64,000 bases of DNA from an uncultured Ignavibacteriota bacterium (GTDB taxonomy: Bacteria; Bacteroidota; Ignavibacteria; Palsa-1295), in assembly GCA_903900335.1 (NCBI GenBank), contig CAIUMP010000021.1:152388-216387 (forward strand), given 5' to 3'. Below, in pieces: positions 25,877 through 35,522 of this stretch; within the stretch, counting starts at the first letter, position 1; each line of letters begins with the position of its first letter. The notes beneath the pieces were generated by a model that was not told the DNA's origin, ran no database searches, and saw only the letters and a list, made by a program, of their open reading frames with translations. Both the position numbers and the translations under genes were made by a program.

Positions 25877-27649
25877 ATGAATGCCAGACCCTCGCACGCG
25901 ACGGGTCTGGCATTCCCGTTTTTTGTTTTCTTGGTTTTCGCCTATATCGTATCAATAGGCGTTCAAAATGTGTGCGCCCAGTGGGAGCCAATCGGTACAT
26001 TCCCGCATCAAATAGTGACTGTCTATTTTATGAGTGAGTTTGGACATCCGGAAATCGGTTTTGTTAGCATGTTTATTCCTGATTCGTCGGTTCCAGGGAC
26101 CTTTTACGCGCGTGATTCCTTGGACTTATGGCGGACTTCGGACGGCGGAATAACCTGGAAACCGATACCACTTGTTTCAGAGTCAGCAGGTTTATACTTC
26201 GGTTGCAGAGATTTCACTTTTAAGGACAGCGTGAATGGATGGATGACGAGCTATCAGTGCTACAAGACGACGGACGCTGGAGTTACATGGAAGCATCTCT
26301 CTGCGGATGTAAGCGGCGAAGAAACCTCCATTTTCTATCATCCGGTCACAAAATTACTATTGTTATCGGATTGGGCTCACTATTGGAGCGGTTTTTTATT
26401 GGACAGTGTGTACGTATCTGCTGATGAGGGCGATACGTGGGGTCATAATATAGGTAAGGAGCAAACTGGTTACTCTTTCTCAGGTCTGAACGGAGTGGTT
26501 ACTGGTGTCTATCCAACACTTTATACGACGGACGGCGGGGCAAGCTGGTCGGAATCAACCTTATCAGATGAATGCTGGCAACCTGCCTGCATTCCCGGCA
26601 CGACTACGTTCTTTGCTGCTTCTGAAAAGCAAAATAGAATATCTCGTTCGGATGACGGTGGCAAGACATGGAGAACAATTTTCGTTCATGGACCGCTTTT
26701 CGATATGGATCGAAATTTGAGCGGGTGCATTCGAATAGACCGATGTGGTAATCTTTACGTTATGACACAGGCGGAAGGCGTTCTAAAGTCTTCCGACGAA
26801 GGGATCACATGGCATTCAATTGGCGGTCCATCAGCGTGGGGTGATACAAGATTTTGGATTACCTCAGATTATATCTACGCTGGGGATGGAGTTGAAGGTT
26901 ACAACTCCCCTTGCCAATTATGCCCTCCAGGTACACTTTGGCGTTATCGCTTGAGCAATCCCGGTATCGCTTTTTCGGATGGCACGAAGCACTCGAATCT
27001 CAAAGCGGGTAACGATGTGAGCATGAACTACTCTACCTCATTGAATGCAATCGCTGGGGCCGACTCCGTTCATCTCGTCATGTGCTACGATGGATCGCTT
27101 TCGATAAAAGAACTGAGTATTCTCGGCAATTGGTCATTGCTCGATTCGAGTACGAAAGGGAATGTGCTTGAGCTTTGGCTCAAGATTGTTAATTCAGCGC
27201 CCTCGCAAGCTCCAAGCGTTCAATTTACGTTCAAGTCAGTGCTCGCATCGTCGTCAGCAAAAATCTATCTCGGCTCAGCACACTTCTATGGTGCATGTGC
27301 TACGTGTGCATGTACACTTTCAGCTTCTGGCCCTGATTCCGTCGAGATCCATTTCGATGGCTGCGGAGATTCCACCGTGCTCCAATTCATGTCCACCGGT
27401 TCGCCGTTTCAGATCGAGAGCGTAGAGCCCAATCCGGCAGGCAGCGAGGTGCGGGTACATTTTGCCTCGGCGCCTTCGGTGCCGGTGGAGGTGGGGGTGT
27501 TGGATGTGCTCGGCAAGTTGCGCTTAAGCCGGGAGGTTTCCGGCCAGAGGGCGGCGCTGGAGGTCTCCTCCTTGCCGGATGGGGTGTATTATCTGCGTGT
27601 GAGTTCGGGCGGTTTTGTTGAGACGCGGCGGGTTGTGGTGGGGAGATGA
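25877..27649 (+). CDS. T9SS-exported BNR-type beta-propeller protein
   Basis: A protein of about 590 residues, 43 bases after the repeat-protein gene. ATG 25877 begins MNARPSHATG followed by a hydrophobic signal core; a TTG at 25853 would add eight residues and cannot be excluded. Propeller blades carry aspartate-box phrases (WRTSDGGITWKPI, YKTTDAGVTWKHL, YTTDGGASWSES, SRSDDGGKTWRTI, KSSDEGITWHSI). A beta-sandwich-like stretch follows (about residues 370-510), and the protein ends with a T9SS sorting domain (VEPNPAGSEVRVHF, DVLGKLRLSREV, LPDGVYYLRVSSG). No enzyme site is recognised. Close spacing suggests joint transcription with the repeat protein upstream. Confidence 0.8.
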   Translation: MNARPSHATGLAFPFFVFLVFAYIVSIGVQNVCAQWEPIGTFPHQIVTVYFMSEFGHPEIGFVSMFIPDSSVPGTFYARDSLDLWRTSDGGITWKPIPLVSESAGLYFGCRDFTFKDSVNGWMTSYQCYKTTDAGVTWKHLSADVSGEETSIFYHPVTKLLLLSDWAHYWSGFLLDSVYVSADEGDTWGHNIGKEQTGYSFSGLNGVVTGVYPTLYTTDGGASWSESTLSDECWQPACIPGTTTFFAASEKQNRISRSDDGGKTWRTIFVHGPLFDMDRNLSGCIRIDRCGNLYVMTQAEGVLKSSDEGITWHSIGGPSAWGDTRFWITSDYIYAGDGVEGYNSPCQLCPPGTLWRYRLSNPGIAFSDGTKHSNLKAGNDVSMNYSTSLNAIAGADSVHLVMCYDGSLSIKELSILGNWSLLDSSTKGNVLELWLKIVNSAPSQAPSVQFTFKSVLASSSAKIYLGSAHFYGACATCACTLSASGPDSVEIHFDGCGDSTVLQFMSTGSPFQIESVEPNPAGSEVRVHFASAPSVPVEVGVLDVLGKLRLSREVSGQRAALEVSSLPDGVYYLRVSSGGFVETRRVVVGR

Positions 27650-28304
27650 AGTCTGCTCGTGTAGCGCGGACTTCAGTCTGCGGATAGGGGGTCACAGACT
27701 AAAGTCTGTGCTACACGGGGAGTCGGGGAGAAATTCTGCGCTTTCTACCGAATTCCTGGTCGGTTCGGGAACCGCAAAAATTTTATGGAAAGCGTTTTCT
27801 GTCTTATAGACAAAAAGCTGTAAGTTGTTGATTTATATGAGAAGTTCATGAATCGCGAATTTACATCACACAACTAATGTGCTTGCGCCACGTGGGTGGG
27901 GAGAGGAGGGGGTTTAGTGTAGGGGGTTTGGGTGCCAGTTTTCTATGTACATGCCAGGTTGTGAATTTATCTGGTGGGTCACGCAGATTTCTGGGTTGAT
28001 CGGGAACTCGGGTTTTTGGGTGTGGCAGTTGTCCCATAGAATTGAATTGTGAAAATTAAGCGCGCGCATACAGGGTCTCCAACAGTTTCTAAAGGCAAGT
28101 GCTCTGGGTTGACGAAATGGGTCGAATATGGTGGATTTGTGGGCAACTTCTGGACTCAATCGGCGGGTTTTTTCGTTCTCCGGCGAGCCTAAAAACAGGC
28201 GAAATCGCCTTATTTGTAAAGAGAACGGATTACCGAATGCCGCGTGGAAAAGCCCAGCTACGTTCGTTACTCATCCCTCGTTACCCGTTACTAATCCATA
28301 GAGC
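27650..28304. other. 655-base spacer before gyrA: inverted repeat and G-run cluster
   Basis: No gene is supported. At the left end is a long imperfect inverted repeat (27658-27717, separate entry). At 27894-27932 five runs of three to five G occur within 39 bases. The right end, just before gyrA, has CGTTACT/CGTTACCCGTTACT words. The gyrA promoter should lie in the right half, but I could not identify it with confidence. Confidence 0.45.
27658..27717. repeat. Imperfect inverted repeat, two 26-base arms
   Basis: The arm at 27658-27683 (from CGTGTAGCGCGGACTTCAG) and the arm at 27692-27717 are reverse complements except for five positions, all transitions, with an 8-base loop. It follows the T9SS propeller stop codon by 8 bases and could act as a 3' end hairpin, although no T-run follows. 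Palindromes reading 'chapter-like' GTAGC-GACTTCAGTC are of a type seen dispersed in many genomes. Confidence 0.7.
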
Positions 28305-30815
28305 ATGGCCACGATAACCGAGAAGATTCTACCCCGTCAGCTTGAAGATGAAATGCGCGATTCATATATCGACTATTCGATGTCGGTTATCGTTTCGCGC
28401 GCGCTGCCGGATGTGCGCGATGGGTTGAAGCCCGTTCACCGCCGCGTGCTTTACGGTATGAGCGAGTTGGGTTTGGGCGCGAATCGTCCGTATAAGAAGA
28501 GCGCCAGAGTCGTCGGAGAAGTGCTCGGAAAGTACCATCCGCACGGCGATACGGCGGTCTATGATTCGATCGTCCGCATGGCGCAGGATTTTTCGATGCG
28601 CTATCCGCTGGTGCAGGGCCAGGGTAATTTCGGCTCGGTCGATGGCGATTCTCCCGCCGCTATGCGTTACACCGAGGCGCGCATGACGCCGCTCGCGATG
28701 GAGATGCTCCGCGATCTCGAGAAGGAGACCGTGGATTTCGGCCCCAACTTCGACGACACGCTGCAACAGCCGCTCGTAATGCCCGCGGGCATTCCGAATT
28801 TGCTCGTCAATGGTTCGACGGGTATTGCCGTCGGTATGGCGACGAATATTCCGCCCCATAATCTTACGGAAGTTATTAGCGCCTGCCTTGCCTACATCGC
28901 AGATAATGATGTGACGAGCCTGCAACTCATGAAGCATATCACCGCCCCGGACTTCCCGACGGGCGGCATCATCTATGGTTACGATGGTGTGCGCGATGCC
29001 TACACCACAGGCCGTGGTCGCGTCATCGTCCGTGCGCGTGCGACGATCACCACCGCGAAGAACGATCGAGAGTCCATCATCATCACGGAAATTCCGTACA
29101 TGGTTAACAAGGCGAACATGATCGAGAAGATCGCCGAGTTCGTCCGCGATAAAAAGCTTGAGGGGATTTCGGATATCCGCGATGAGTCAGATAAGGATGG
29201 ACTTCGTATCGTGATCGAGCTGAAGCGCGATGCCGTAGCGAAGGTTGTGCTGAACAATCTCTACAAGCACACGCAGATGCAGACGACGTTTGGCGTCATC
29301 ATGCTCTCGCTTGTCAAGGGTGTGCCGCGTGTGTTGGAGTTGCGTTCGATGATCAAGTATTACATCGAGCATCGCAACGACGTCATTCTGCGCAGAACGA
29401 AATACGATCTCGATCAGGCCGAGAAGCGTGCTCACATCTTGGAAGGCTACATCATCGCGCTCGATAATATCGACGAGGTGATTCAGGTTATCAAGAAGTC
29501 GAAAGATGTCGATACCGCGCAGACGCGCCTTATGGCTCGCTTCTCTCTCTCGGAGATTCAAGCAAAGGCAATCCTCGACATGCGTTTGCAGCGCCTAACG
29601 GGCCTCGAACGCGACAAGATCGAAGCGGAGTATCGTGATCTCATTCAGCTCATTGAACGCCTCAAGACGATCATCGCGTCGCCCCAGTTGCAGATGAAGA
29701 TCATCGGCGATGAGCTTGCAGAACTCAAGGCTAAATTCGGTGACAAGCGCCGCACGGAGATCGTCTATGACACGAAGGACTTCACGATCGAAGATATGAT
29801 CGCCGAGGAGGATGTCGTCGTGACGATTTCGCACGGTGGTTTCATCAAGCGCTTCCCGGTCTCCGGCTATCGCAGACAGGGACGTGGAGGAAAGGGTGTC
29901 ACCGGTGCAGCCACGCGCGAGGACGACTTCCTCGAACACATGTTTATCGCCTCGACGCATCACTACATCATGTTCTTCACAGATCGTGGTAGATGCTATT
30001 GGCTCAAGGTACATGAAGTGCCAGAAGCTGGCCGTACATCGAAGGGCCGCTCCATCGCGAACCTGTTGGAGAAGCCCGCTGACGAACGCATCACGGCCTT
30101 CATCAACGTTAAGCAATTCGACGAAGCGCATTTCGTCACAATGGTGACCGAGCAAGGCACCATCAAGAAGACGGTGCTCTCAGCGTTCGGCAATATCCGC
30201 AAGGCAGGAGTGATGGCTATCACGCTCGACACCGGCGATAACTTGAAGGACGTTCGTCTGACGAATGGCAATCAGGAGATCATCATCGGTACGCGTGAAG
30301 GTATGGCCTGTCGCTTCAATGAGAAGGATGTCCGCGACATGGGCCGCACCGCAGCGGGCGTGCGTGGCGTGAGGCTGGACGAAGGCGATTATGTTATTGG
30401 CATGATCTCGCCGAGCCGTTCGGGAACGTCCGTGCTCGTCGTCAGCGAAGAAGGCTACGGTAAGCGCAGCGAAGTGAGCGATTATCGCCTCACGCGCCGC
30501 GGCGGAAAGGGTGTCATCACCATGAAGGCGACGGAGAAGACCGGCAAGCTCGTTGCGATCAAGGAAGTCGTAGATAACGACGATTTGATCTGTGTAACGA
30601 AGGACGGCCTCGTCATTCGCCAACACGTTGCGGAGATCCGCGTGATGGGCCGCAACACGCAGGGCGTGCGGGTCGTCCGCTTGGGCGAAGGCGATTCACT
30701 CGCCGCCGTCGCGAACGTCCCCGCAGATGAAGACAAGGAGATCGACGATGCAATCCCAGAAATCACCAAGGGCGTCCCGCCGGAGCCGGATCAGGGGAGT
30801 ATTTTCGAGGGGTAG
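28305..30815 (+). CDS. gyrA: DNA gyrase subunit A
   Basis: An 836-residue protein. With GyrB it forms the A2B2 enzyme that introduces negative supercoils using ATP; the A subunit cuts and reseals DNA. The catalytic tyrosine is Tyr122 (AAMRYTEAR). The quinolone-determining region reads [10 protein letters not shown] with Thr83 and Asp87 in E. coli numbering, which coincides exactly with this protein's own numbering. The C-terminal half is a DNA-wrapping pinwheel, with the GyrA-box as QGRGGKG near residue 525 and repeated blades ([60 protein letters not shown]). It stands alone, without gyrB. It is followed by a terminator hairpin. Confidence 0.97.
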   Translation: MATITEKILPRQLEDEMRDSYIDYSMSVIVSRALPDVRDGLKPVHRRVLYGMSELGLGANRPYKKSARVVGEVLGKYHPHGDTAVYDSIVRMAQDFSMRYPLVQGQGNFGSVDGDSPAAMRYTEARMTPLAMEMLRDLEKETVDFGPNFDDTLQQPLVMPAGIPNLLVNGSTGIAVGMATNIPPHNLTEVISACLAYIADNDVTSLQLMKHITAPDFPTGGIIYGYDGVRDAYTTGRGRVIVRARATITTAKNDRESIIITEIPYMVNKANMIEKIAEFVRDKKLEGISDIRDESDKDGLRIVIELKRDAVAKVVLNNLYKHTQMQTTFGVIMLSLVKGVPRVLELRSMIKYYIEHRNDVILRRTKYDLDQAEKRAHILEGYIIALDNIDEVIQVIKKSKDVDTAQTRLMARFSLSEIQAKAILDMRLQRLTGLERDKIEAEYRDLIQLIERLKTIIASPQLQMKIIGDELAELKAKFGDKRRTEIVYDTKDFTIEDMIAEEDVVVTISHGGFIKRFPVSGYRRQGRGGKGVTGAATREDDFLEHMFIASTHHYIMFFTDRGRCYWLKVHEVPEAGRTSKGRSIANLLEKPADERITAFINVKQFDEAHFVTMVTEQGTIKKTVLSAFGNIRKAGVMAITLDTGDNLKDVRLTNGNQEIIIGTREGMACRFNEKDVRDMGRTAAGVRGVRLDEGDYVIGMISPSRSGTSVLVVSEEGYGKRSEVSDYRLTRRGGKGVITMKATEKTGKLVAIKEVVDNDDLICVTKDGLVIRQHVAEIRVMGRNTQGVRVVRLGEGDSLAAVANVPADEDKEIDDAIPEITKGVPPEPDQGSIFEG

Positions 30816-30867
30816 CGAAACGGTGATTCAAGGTTACCTGAGGAGGAGTCAATAGCTCTTCGGTAAG

Positions 30868-30898
30868 GCCGCTACTGCAGCAAGTAGCGGCTTTGCTT
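30868..30898 (+). terminator. Terminator hairpin after gyrA
   Basis: GCCGCTACT (30868-30876) pairs perfectly with AGTAGCGGC (30883-30891) across GCAGCA and is followed by TTTGCTTTC. It lies between the convergent gyrA and copper-chaperone genes and may serve both, though only the plus strand has a T-rich tail. Confidence 0.8.
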
Positions 30899-30906
30899 TC
30901 CCCATC

Positions 30907-31119
30907 TTAGCTGATGGCCTCGATTTGATACCCGGCCTCTACAATAGCCGTCTGAATTTCGTGTGGCGAAAGATGCTCCCCAGTCACGGTTAGAATCTTC
31001 GAAGGATTCTTAATGTCCACGTTCCATTCTTTGATGCTTGTGATTGACTTTAGGATTGGGGTCACTGCTCCAACGCAGCCGCCGCAATTGATCGTTGTTT
31101 TGAACCTCAAAGTTTCCAT
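30907..31119 (-). CDS. Copper chaperone-like heavy-metal-associated (HMA) protein
   Basis: A 70-residue single HMA domain. The metal site is CGGC at residues 12-15 (INCGGCVGAV), in the position of the usual GMTCxxC loop, and the beta-alpha-beta-beta-alpha-beta pattern is complete (WNVDIKNPSKILTVTG, IQTAIVEAGYQIEAI). Such proteins carry Cu(I) to CopA-type ATPases. It lies 14 bases downstream of the copA gene on the same strand, so the two are almost certainly co-transcribed. The Met that usually precedes the first Cys is replaced by Ile-Asn. Confidence 0.87.
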   Translation of the reverse strand: METLRFKTTINCGGCVGAVTPILKSITSIKEWNVDIKNPSKILTVTGEHLSPHEIQTAIVEAGYQIEAIS

Positions 31120-31133
31120 GAGTTATCTTTTGA

Positions 31134-33434
31134 TTAGAGTACCAACCGTTTCAGTCTTAAACTGTTAGTTACCACCGAAACCGAACTGAGCGCCATCGCG
31201 GCTCCGGCGATCATCGGGCTTAGCATAAATCCTGTCGATGGATAGAGCGCCCCAGCGGCAATCGGAATGCCAATAGCATTGTACACGAAGGCCCAGAAGA
31301 GATTCTGCTTCACTGTTCGAACGGTTGCACGGGAGAGCTTTAGCGCTTTCGGTAATTGACGCAGCTCGGAGGAGATGATCGTCATGTGCGCTACTTCCAT
31401 GGCAATATCGGTGCCTTTGCCCATGGCGATTCCGACATCGGCTTGCGCGAGTGCTTCAGAATCGTTAATGCCATCCCCAACCATACCAACGACATGGCCT
31501 TCCGCTTGGAGCTGGCGAATGCGGCTACCTTTGTCATGTGGCAATAACTCAGCTTCAAATCTGTCAACGGAGGACAGTCGAGCCATTGCTGCTGCCGTTG
31601 ATTTGGAGTCTCCTGTTAGCATGACGGTTGCTATTCCAAGTTTGCGCAGAGATTCAATCGCATCCGCTGACCCTGACTTAATGGGATCACCAATGCTAAT
31701 TGCTGCTAAGAGTTGATGCGAATTGAAGAAGTACACGATGGTGCTTCCGTTGACTTCCTGTTCCTCGATGGGCTTATGGATGGCGTCAGGTATTGTGAGC
31801 CCGTGCTCGGCTAACAGTCGTGTACTACCGACGAAGAACGTTTGCTCACCGCTTTCTGCCATTACGCCCTTGCCTGTCAATGACTCGAACTTTCTGATAC
31901 GATGCGGGGAGGCACTCCCTTTCAGAGCCAAATATTGCGTGACAGCCTCTGCTAAAGGGTGCTCTGAAGCCCGCTCCATTGAGAATAAGATAGAAGAGTA
32001 ATGTTCTATCTCATCTTGTTCAACATTCCAAATCATGGAAGAAACCTTCGGTGAGCCCTCCGTGATTGTCCCGGTCTTGTCGAGGACTATGGTATCAATT
32101 CTGTGTGCAATTTCCAGGCTTTGTGCGTCGCGAATCAATATGCCGTTCTCGGCAGCCTTGCCCATGCTAACGATCAGGGCCGTGGGTGTTGCCAAGCCAA
32201 GGGCGCAGGGGCAGGCGATAATAAGCACGGTGACGGATGCAAACAATGCCTGCGGAATGAGTGCTATACCGCCAAAGACCATCCACGCAAGAAATGTGAG
32301 AACGGAAGCGGCAATAACCATGGGCACGAAAATGCCTGCCACTTTATCCACGAGCTTCTCTATAGGTGCTTTGCTGCCCTGAGCTTGTCGCACACGTTTG
32401 ATAATTTGCGCGAGAAGTGTTGTGCTACCAACTGCGCTGGCAATAATTGTTAGGCTTCCTCGCTGATTTATGGTGCCAGCGAAGACTTTGCTGCCCTTCT
32501 GTTTCTCATTCGCTATAGGTTCACCGGTCAGCATCGACTCGTCTAAGTACGACTCTCCTTTAAGCACCACTCCATCGACCGGGATTCTTTCACCCGGCCG
32601 GATTATTACGCTGTCGCCGAGCAGAACGCTGGCAACGGGGAAGTCCGCTTCAACGCCATTTCGAATCAAGCGGACGGTAGTTGGCTGAAGGCCCATCAGC
32701 TTCTTCAGCGCTCCGGCGGTTCGATCCTTCGCACCATGTTCAAGCAACTTACCCAACAATATGAAGGAGATGACGACCGCTGCCGACTCGAAATAGATGG
32801 GTGGTCCCATTTCACTCATGCCAGTAGAGAAGATGCCGGGCGCGAGCGTGTTTATCAGACTAAAGAAGTAAGCAATGCCAGTGCTGAGAGCAACCAGCGT
32901 ATCCATATTCACATTCAAGTGCCGAGCCTGTCTGTAGGCATTGACAAAGAATTGCCGTCCATACCAAAATACGACAGGGGCGGCCAAAGCAAGTTCAACC
33001 CACCTGGCAAGGGGCCATTGCTGGAAGAACATAGCCAGTATCACGAGCGGGACGGAGAGGAGGAAGGCCGTCCGAGTGTTTCGTTTAAGCGACTGGTAGA
33101 ACTGCTCCTGAGTCTGGTCAGATCCTTCAGATTCGGGTTTAGCAGCAATAAGGAGATCGTAGCCTGCATTACGCACGGTCTGCTTCGCATCGGAAAGGCT
33201 CAAAACTTCCGGCGCGTAGCTGATCAACGCAGATTGGTTAGCAAAGTTTACGTTTGCACTACGCATTCCCGGCATCGAGCGCAACGCCTTCTCCACGTTC
33301 AGCGCGCATGTGGCACAGGACATGCCCACTACGGGAATCGTGAGTATTGAAAATGGGCCGTCGCCAGGAAACGGGTTCTTGTCCGCGTTCTCTGACTGAG
33401 TTGGAGTTTTGAGCACGGGAAGTTGGTGGCTCAT
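31134..33434 (-). CDS. copA: Copper-exporting P-type ATPase (P1B)
   Basis: A 766-residue inner-membrane pump that exports Cu(I) from the cytoplasm with ATP. There is one N-terminal HMA domain, with GMSCATC at residues 37-43. Eight membrane spans are expected, and the ion-site motif CPC lies at 408-410. The actuator motif TGEP is at 303-306, the phosphorylation site DKTGT at 452-456, the P1B SEHP motif at 490-493, and the hinge GDGIND at 653-658. All catalytic residues are present. The gene sits between the HMA chaperone downstream and the AraC/HMA regulator upstream, which is the context of a copper-responsive unit. Confidence 0.95.
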   Translation of the reverse strand: MSHQLPVLKTPTQSENADKNPFPGDGPFSILTIPVVGMSCATCALNVEKALRSMPGMRSANVNFANQSALISYAPEVLSLSDAKQTVRNAGYDLLIAAKPESEGSDQTQEQFYQSLKRNTRTAFLLSVPLVILAMFFQQWPLARWVELALAAPVVFWYGRQFFVNAYRQARHLNVNMDTLVALSTGIAYFFSLINTLAPGIFSTGMSEMGPPIYFESAAVVISFILLGKLLEHGAKDRTAGALKKLMGLQPTTVRLIRNGVEADFPVASVLLGDSVIIRPGERIPVDGVVLKGESYLDESMLTGEPIANEKQKGSKVFAGTINQRGSLTIIASAVGSTTLLAQIIKRVRQAQGSKAPIEKLVDKVAGIFVPMVIAASVLTFLAWMVFGGIALIPQALFASVTVLIIACPCALGLATPTALIVSMGKAAENGILIRDAQSLEIAHRIDTIVLDKTGTITEGSPKVSSMIWNVEQDEIEHYSSILFSMERASEHPLAEAVTQYLALKGSASPHRIRKFESLTGKGVMAESGEQTFFVGSTRLLAEHGLTIPDAIHKPIEEQEVNGSTIVYFFNSHQLLAAISIGDPIKSGSADAIESLRKLGIATVMLTGDSKSTAAAMARLSSVDRFEAELLPHDKGSRIRQLQAEGHVVGMVGDGINDSEALAQADVGIAMGKGTDIAMEVAHMTIISSELRQLPKALKLSRATVRTVKQNLFWAFVYNAIGIPIAAGALYPSTGFMLSPMIAGAAMALSSVSVVTNSLRLKRLVL

Positions 33435-33531
33435 ACAATGGAGTATCGTAGCTTATGTTCAGGGAGTAAACGAGGATCCTCCCTGAATGGATACCTCCAG
33501 AACTTACAAGGTTATCGCAAAGAGTTACGAA

Positions 33532-34125
33532 TTAGGTTGTTTCCGATTCGCTCGCAGTTGCTACTTCATCCAGCGCAATCCTATGATGCGATTTGAGCTT
33601 CTTGAACTGGCTTGGAGTGAAGCCCGTCTGTTGTTTGAACTGCGCAGATAGGTAAGCGGCACTGCTGTAAGCGAGTCTGTGAGCAATTTCAGCTAAGGTT
33701 AGTTCATTGTAGATCAGGAGCTCCTTCACCCGTTCTGTCTTCTGGAGTATGACGAACTTCTCGATAGTGGTATTCTCTAAGGAAGAGAAGAGCGTGCTCA
33801 AATGGTGATAATCTTTCCCAAGCTGTGTAGCGAGAGAGGTAGATAGCGTCGTGTGGATGGTTGCAAATCCATCGGTTTGGATTAGCTGGATGATAAGTGT
33901 CTTCGCACGCTCGACCATAACGGCTTTCCGATCCTCCATCAGGTCGAAGCCCTCAGAGACGAGGAAGGATTTCAGAATTTTCGCATCATAAATTGTTTCA
34001 TCCTTAAGGCGAACCTGACCCAGACTAACTTCTTCTACGGCATAACCTAGGCGGTCAAAAACCAGGTGGACGCTTTTGATACATCGAGCGCAAACCATAT
34101 TCTTAACATGAATGGTTAGCCCCAT
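33532..34125 (-). CDS. Transcriptional regulator with HMA-like metal-sensing N-terminus and AraC-type HTH
   Basis: A 197-residue protein from the ATG at 34125; the frame could start 21 bases earlier, overlapping the upstream gene, but MGLTIHVKNMVCARC fits the usual start. Residues 1-75 resemble a metal-binding HMA-like fold with the pair C12-x2-C15 (NMVCARC). The last 85 residues are an AraC/XylS helix-turn-helix domain (LTLAEIAHRLAYSSAAYLS, then FKQQTGFTPSQFKKLK). The likely role is to sense copper or another soft metal and switch on the adjacent copA-chaperone genes. The coupling is inference from position and the CxxC site. It lies 97 bases upstream of copA, which probably contains the controlled promoter. 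Confidence 0.8.
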   Translation of the reverse strand: MGLTIHVKNMVCARCIKSVHLVFDRLGYAVEEVSLGQVRLKDETIYDAKILKSFLVSEGFDLMEDRKAVMVERAKTLIIQLIQTDGFATIHTTLSTSLATQLGKDYHHLSTLFSSLENTTIEKFVILQKTERVKELLIYNELTLAEIAHRLAYSSAAYLSAQFKQQTGFTPSQFKKLKSHHRIALDEVATASESETT

Positions 34126-34129
34126 ATCG

Positions 34130-35386
34130 CTATTTGGGAATAGCACTCGTTAGGACTTCTGGCTCACCAGTAGTCACATGGATATTGTCCTCGATTCGAA
34201 CTCCGCCAAAATCCATCATCCTGTCTACCCTCTCCCAGTTCACAGCGTCTCGATGTTCATCACGCAACTCTCGGTTCTGGAGAAGGACTGGAATGAAGTA
34301 GATACCTGGTTCGATCGTCACCGTGTACCCAGCGACTAGTGGTAGGTCAATTCGCAAATAGCGAAGACCGAGTTTCTCTTCAGCTTTGCGTCCCGGCATG
34401 TAGCCGCTTGCATCCCGGACACCAAGTCCCACAAGATGACCCACCCCGTGAGGGTAAAAGAGAGCATGTGAACCTTGTTCAACGAGCGACTGGGGACTTC
34501 CTCGCAGGATGCCGAGATCCACGAGGCCTCGAGCAATGACAAGCGCCGACCCAAGATGAATATCCTTGTACTCCACACCCTGTCTGCATTCGGAAATTGC
34601 TTTTACGTTCGCATCAAGAACGATCGAATAGATGTCCTTCTGTTCCGAAGTGAATTTCGTTGTGCTGTATGTACGTGTAACGTCAGAGGCATAACCAAGA
34701 TATTCCGCACCCGCATCGATCAGGACTAATTCATCCTTACCGAAGGCCCGGTTGGTTGGGGAGAAATGAAGAATGGCAGAGTTGGGTCCACCTCCCACGA
34801 TACTGTCGTATGCAGTACGTTGAGCACCATTCCGGAAGAACTCGGCTTCCAATTCGATCTGGATCTCTCTTTCGGTCTTTCCGCTGGTCAGAAGGTGTTG
34901 AATTGCAGAATATCCCGCCTGAGATGCAGCAGCGGCATGTCGCATCCGATCCAACTCGATTTTGTCCTTGGGACGACGAACCTGATTTAGTTGCTCCCGG
35001 ACCCTAGCCTCGAACTCGTCATCTCTCGGAGAGCTGATAGTCGGCTCGCCGAGGTATGCGATGCGCCTGCCCCTCCGTGATTCAAGCCACGCAGTTAGTG
35101 TCGCGATGTCCTCACCTTGCTCTTCCACAGCGGCGTACCACATCGCCTCATCAGGTCTTAATCGCTTGTGGAAAGCCGTCCATCCAGTCGTTGGATCATA
35201 GGCAAGAGCACTGTTTGGCTGTTCCTCGTCCGTGAGGTAGAAGTACTCGGAGTGTGCCCGAAAGGGGTAAGTTTGATCTCCACGACCCGGCACGGGCACC
35301 TCACTTCCGGAAAAAATTACGACGACCTCGTTCGTGAGGTTCCACCTGGCGGCTATTGCTTTGCGACGAGCTTCAATGTGTTCCAT
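34130..35386 (-). CDS. pepP: Xaa-Pro aminopeptidase, M24 family (PepP-like)
   Basis: A protein of about 418 residues that removes N-terminal residues preceding proline. ATG 35386 gives MEHIEARRKAIAARW; a non-ATG start at 35401 would add five residues. The N-terminal domain (to about residue 170) is a creatinase-like domain. The catalytic half carries the two-metal ligands: Asp in LIDAGAEYLGYASDVTRTYS (both Asp residues), His in PHGVGHLVGLGVRD, Glu in TIEPGIYF and Glu in GGVRIEDNI. It precedes the copper regulator by 4 bases on the same strand, so it may be the first gene of that operon even though its function is unrelated. Confidence 0.9.
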   Translation of the reverse strand: MEHIEARRKAIAARWNLTNEVVVIFSGSEVPVPGRGDQTYPFRAHSEYFYLTDEEQPNSALAYDPTTGWTAFHKRLRPDEAMWYAAVEEQGEDIATLTAWLESRRGRRIAYLGEPTISSPRDDEFEARVREQLNQVRRPKDKIELDRMRHAAAASQAGYSAIQHLLTSGKTEREIQIELEAEFFRNGAQRTAYDSIVGGGPNSAILHFSPTNRAFGKDELVLIDAGAEYLGYASDVTRTYSTTKFTSEQKDIYSIVLDANVKAISECRQGVEYKDIHLGSALVIARGLVDLGILRGSPQSLVEQGSHALFYPHGVGHLVGLGVRDASGYMPGRKAEEKLGLRYLRIDLPLVAGYTVTIEPGIYFIPVLLQNRELRDEHRDAVNWERVDRMMDFGGVRIEDNIHVTTGEPEVLTSAIPK

Positions 35387-35522
35387 AGCGCAAAATAACA
35401 ATCATTCTGGAGGAATCGTCTTAGTGATTCTTTGGGATTGACGCAATTCTCCAAGGGCATAGTCTTCGCGCTGAAGCACTGCTGTGGACACCATCCAGCT
35501 TCCCTCGTAGTTGGATGTCTTC

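Noticed and set aside
28362..30769. Several long minus-strand frames over gyrA
   Set aside because: All are shadows of the strongly coded gyrA and lack start signals.
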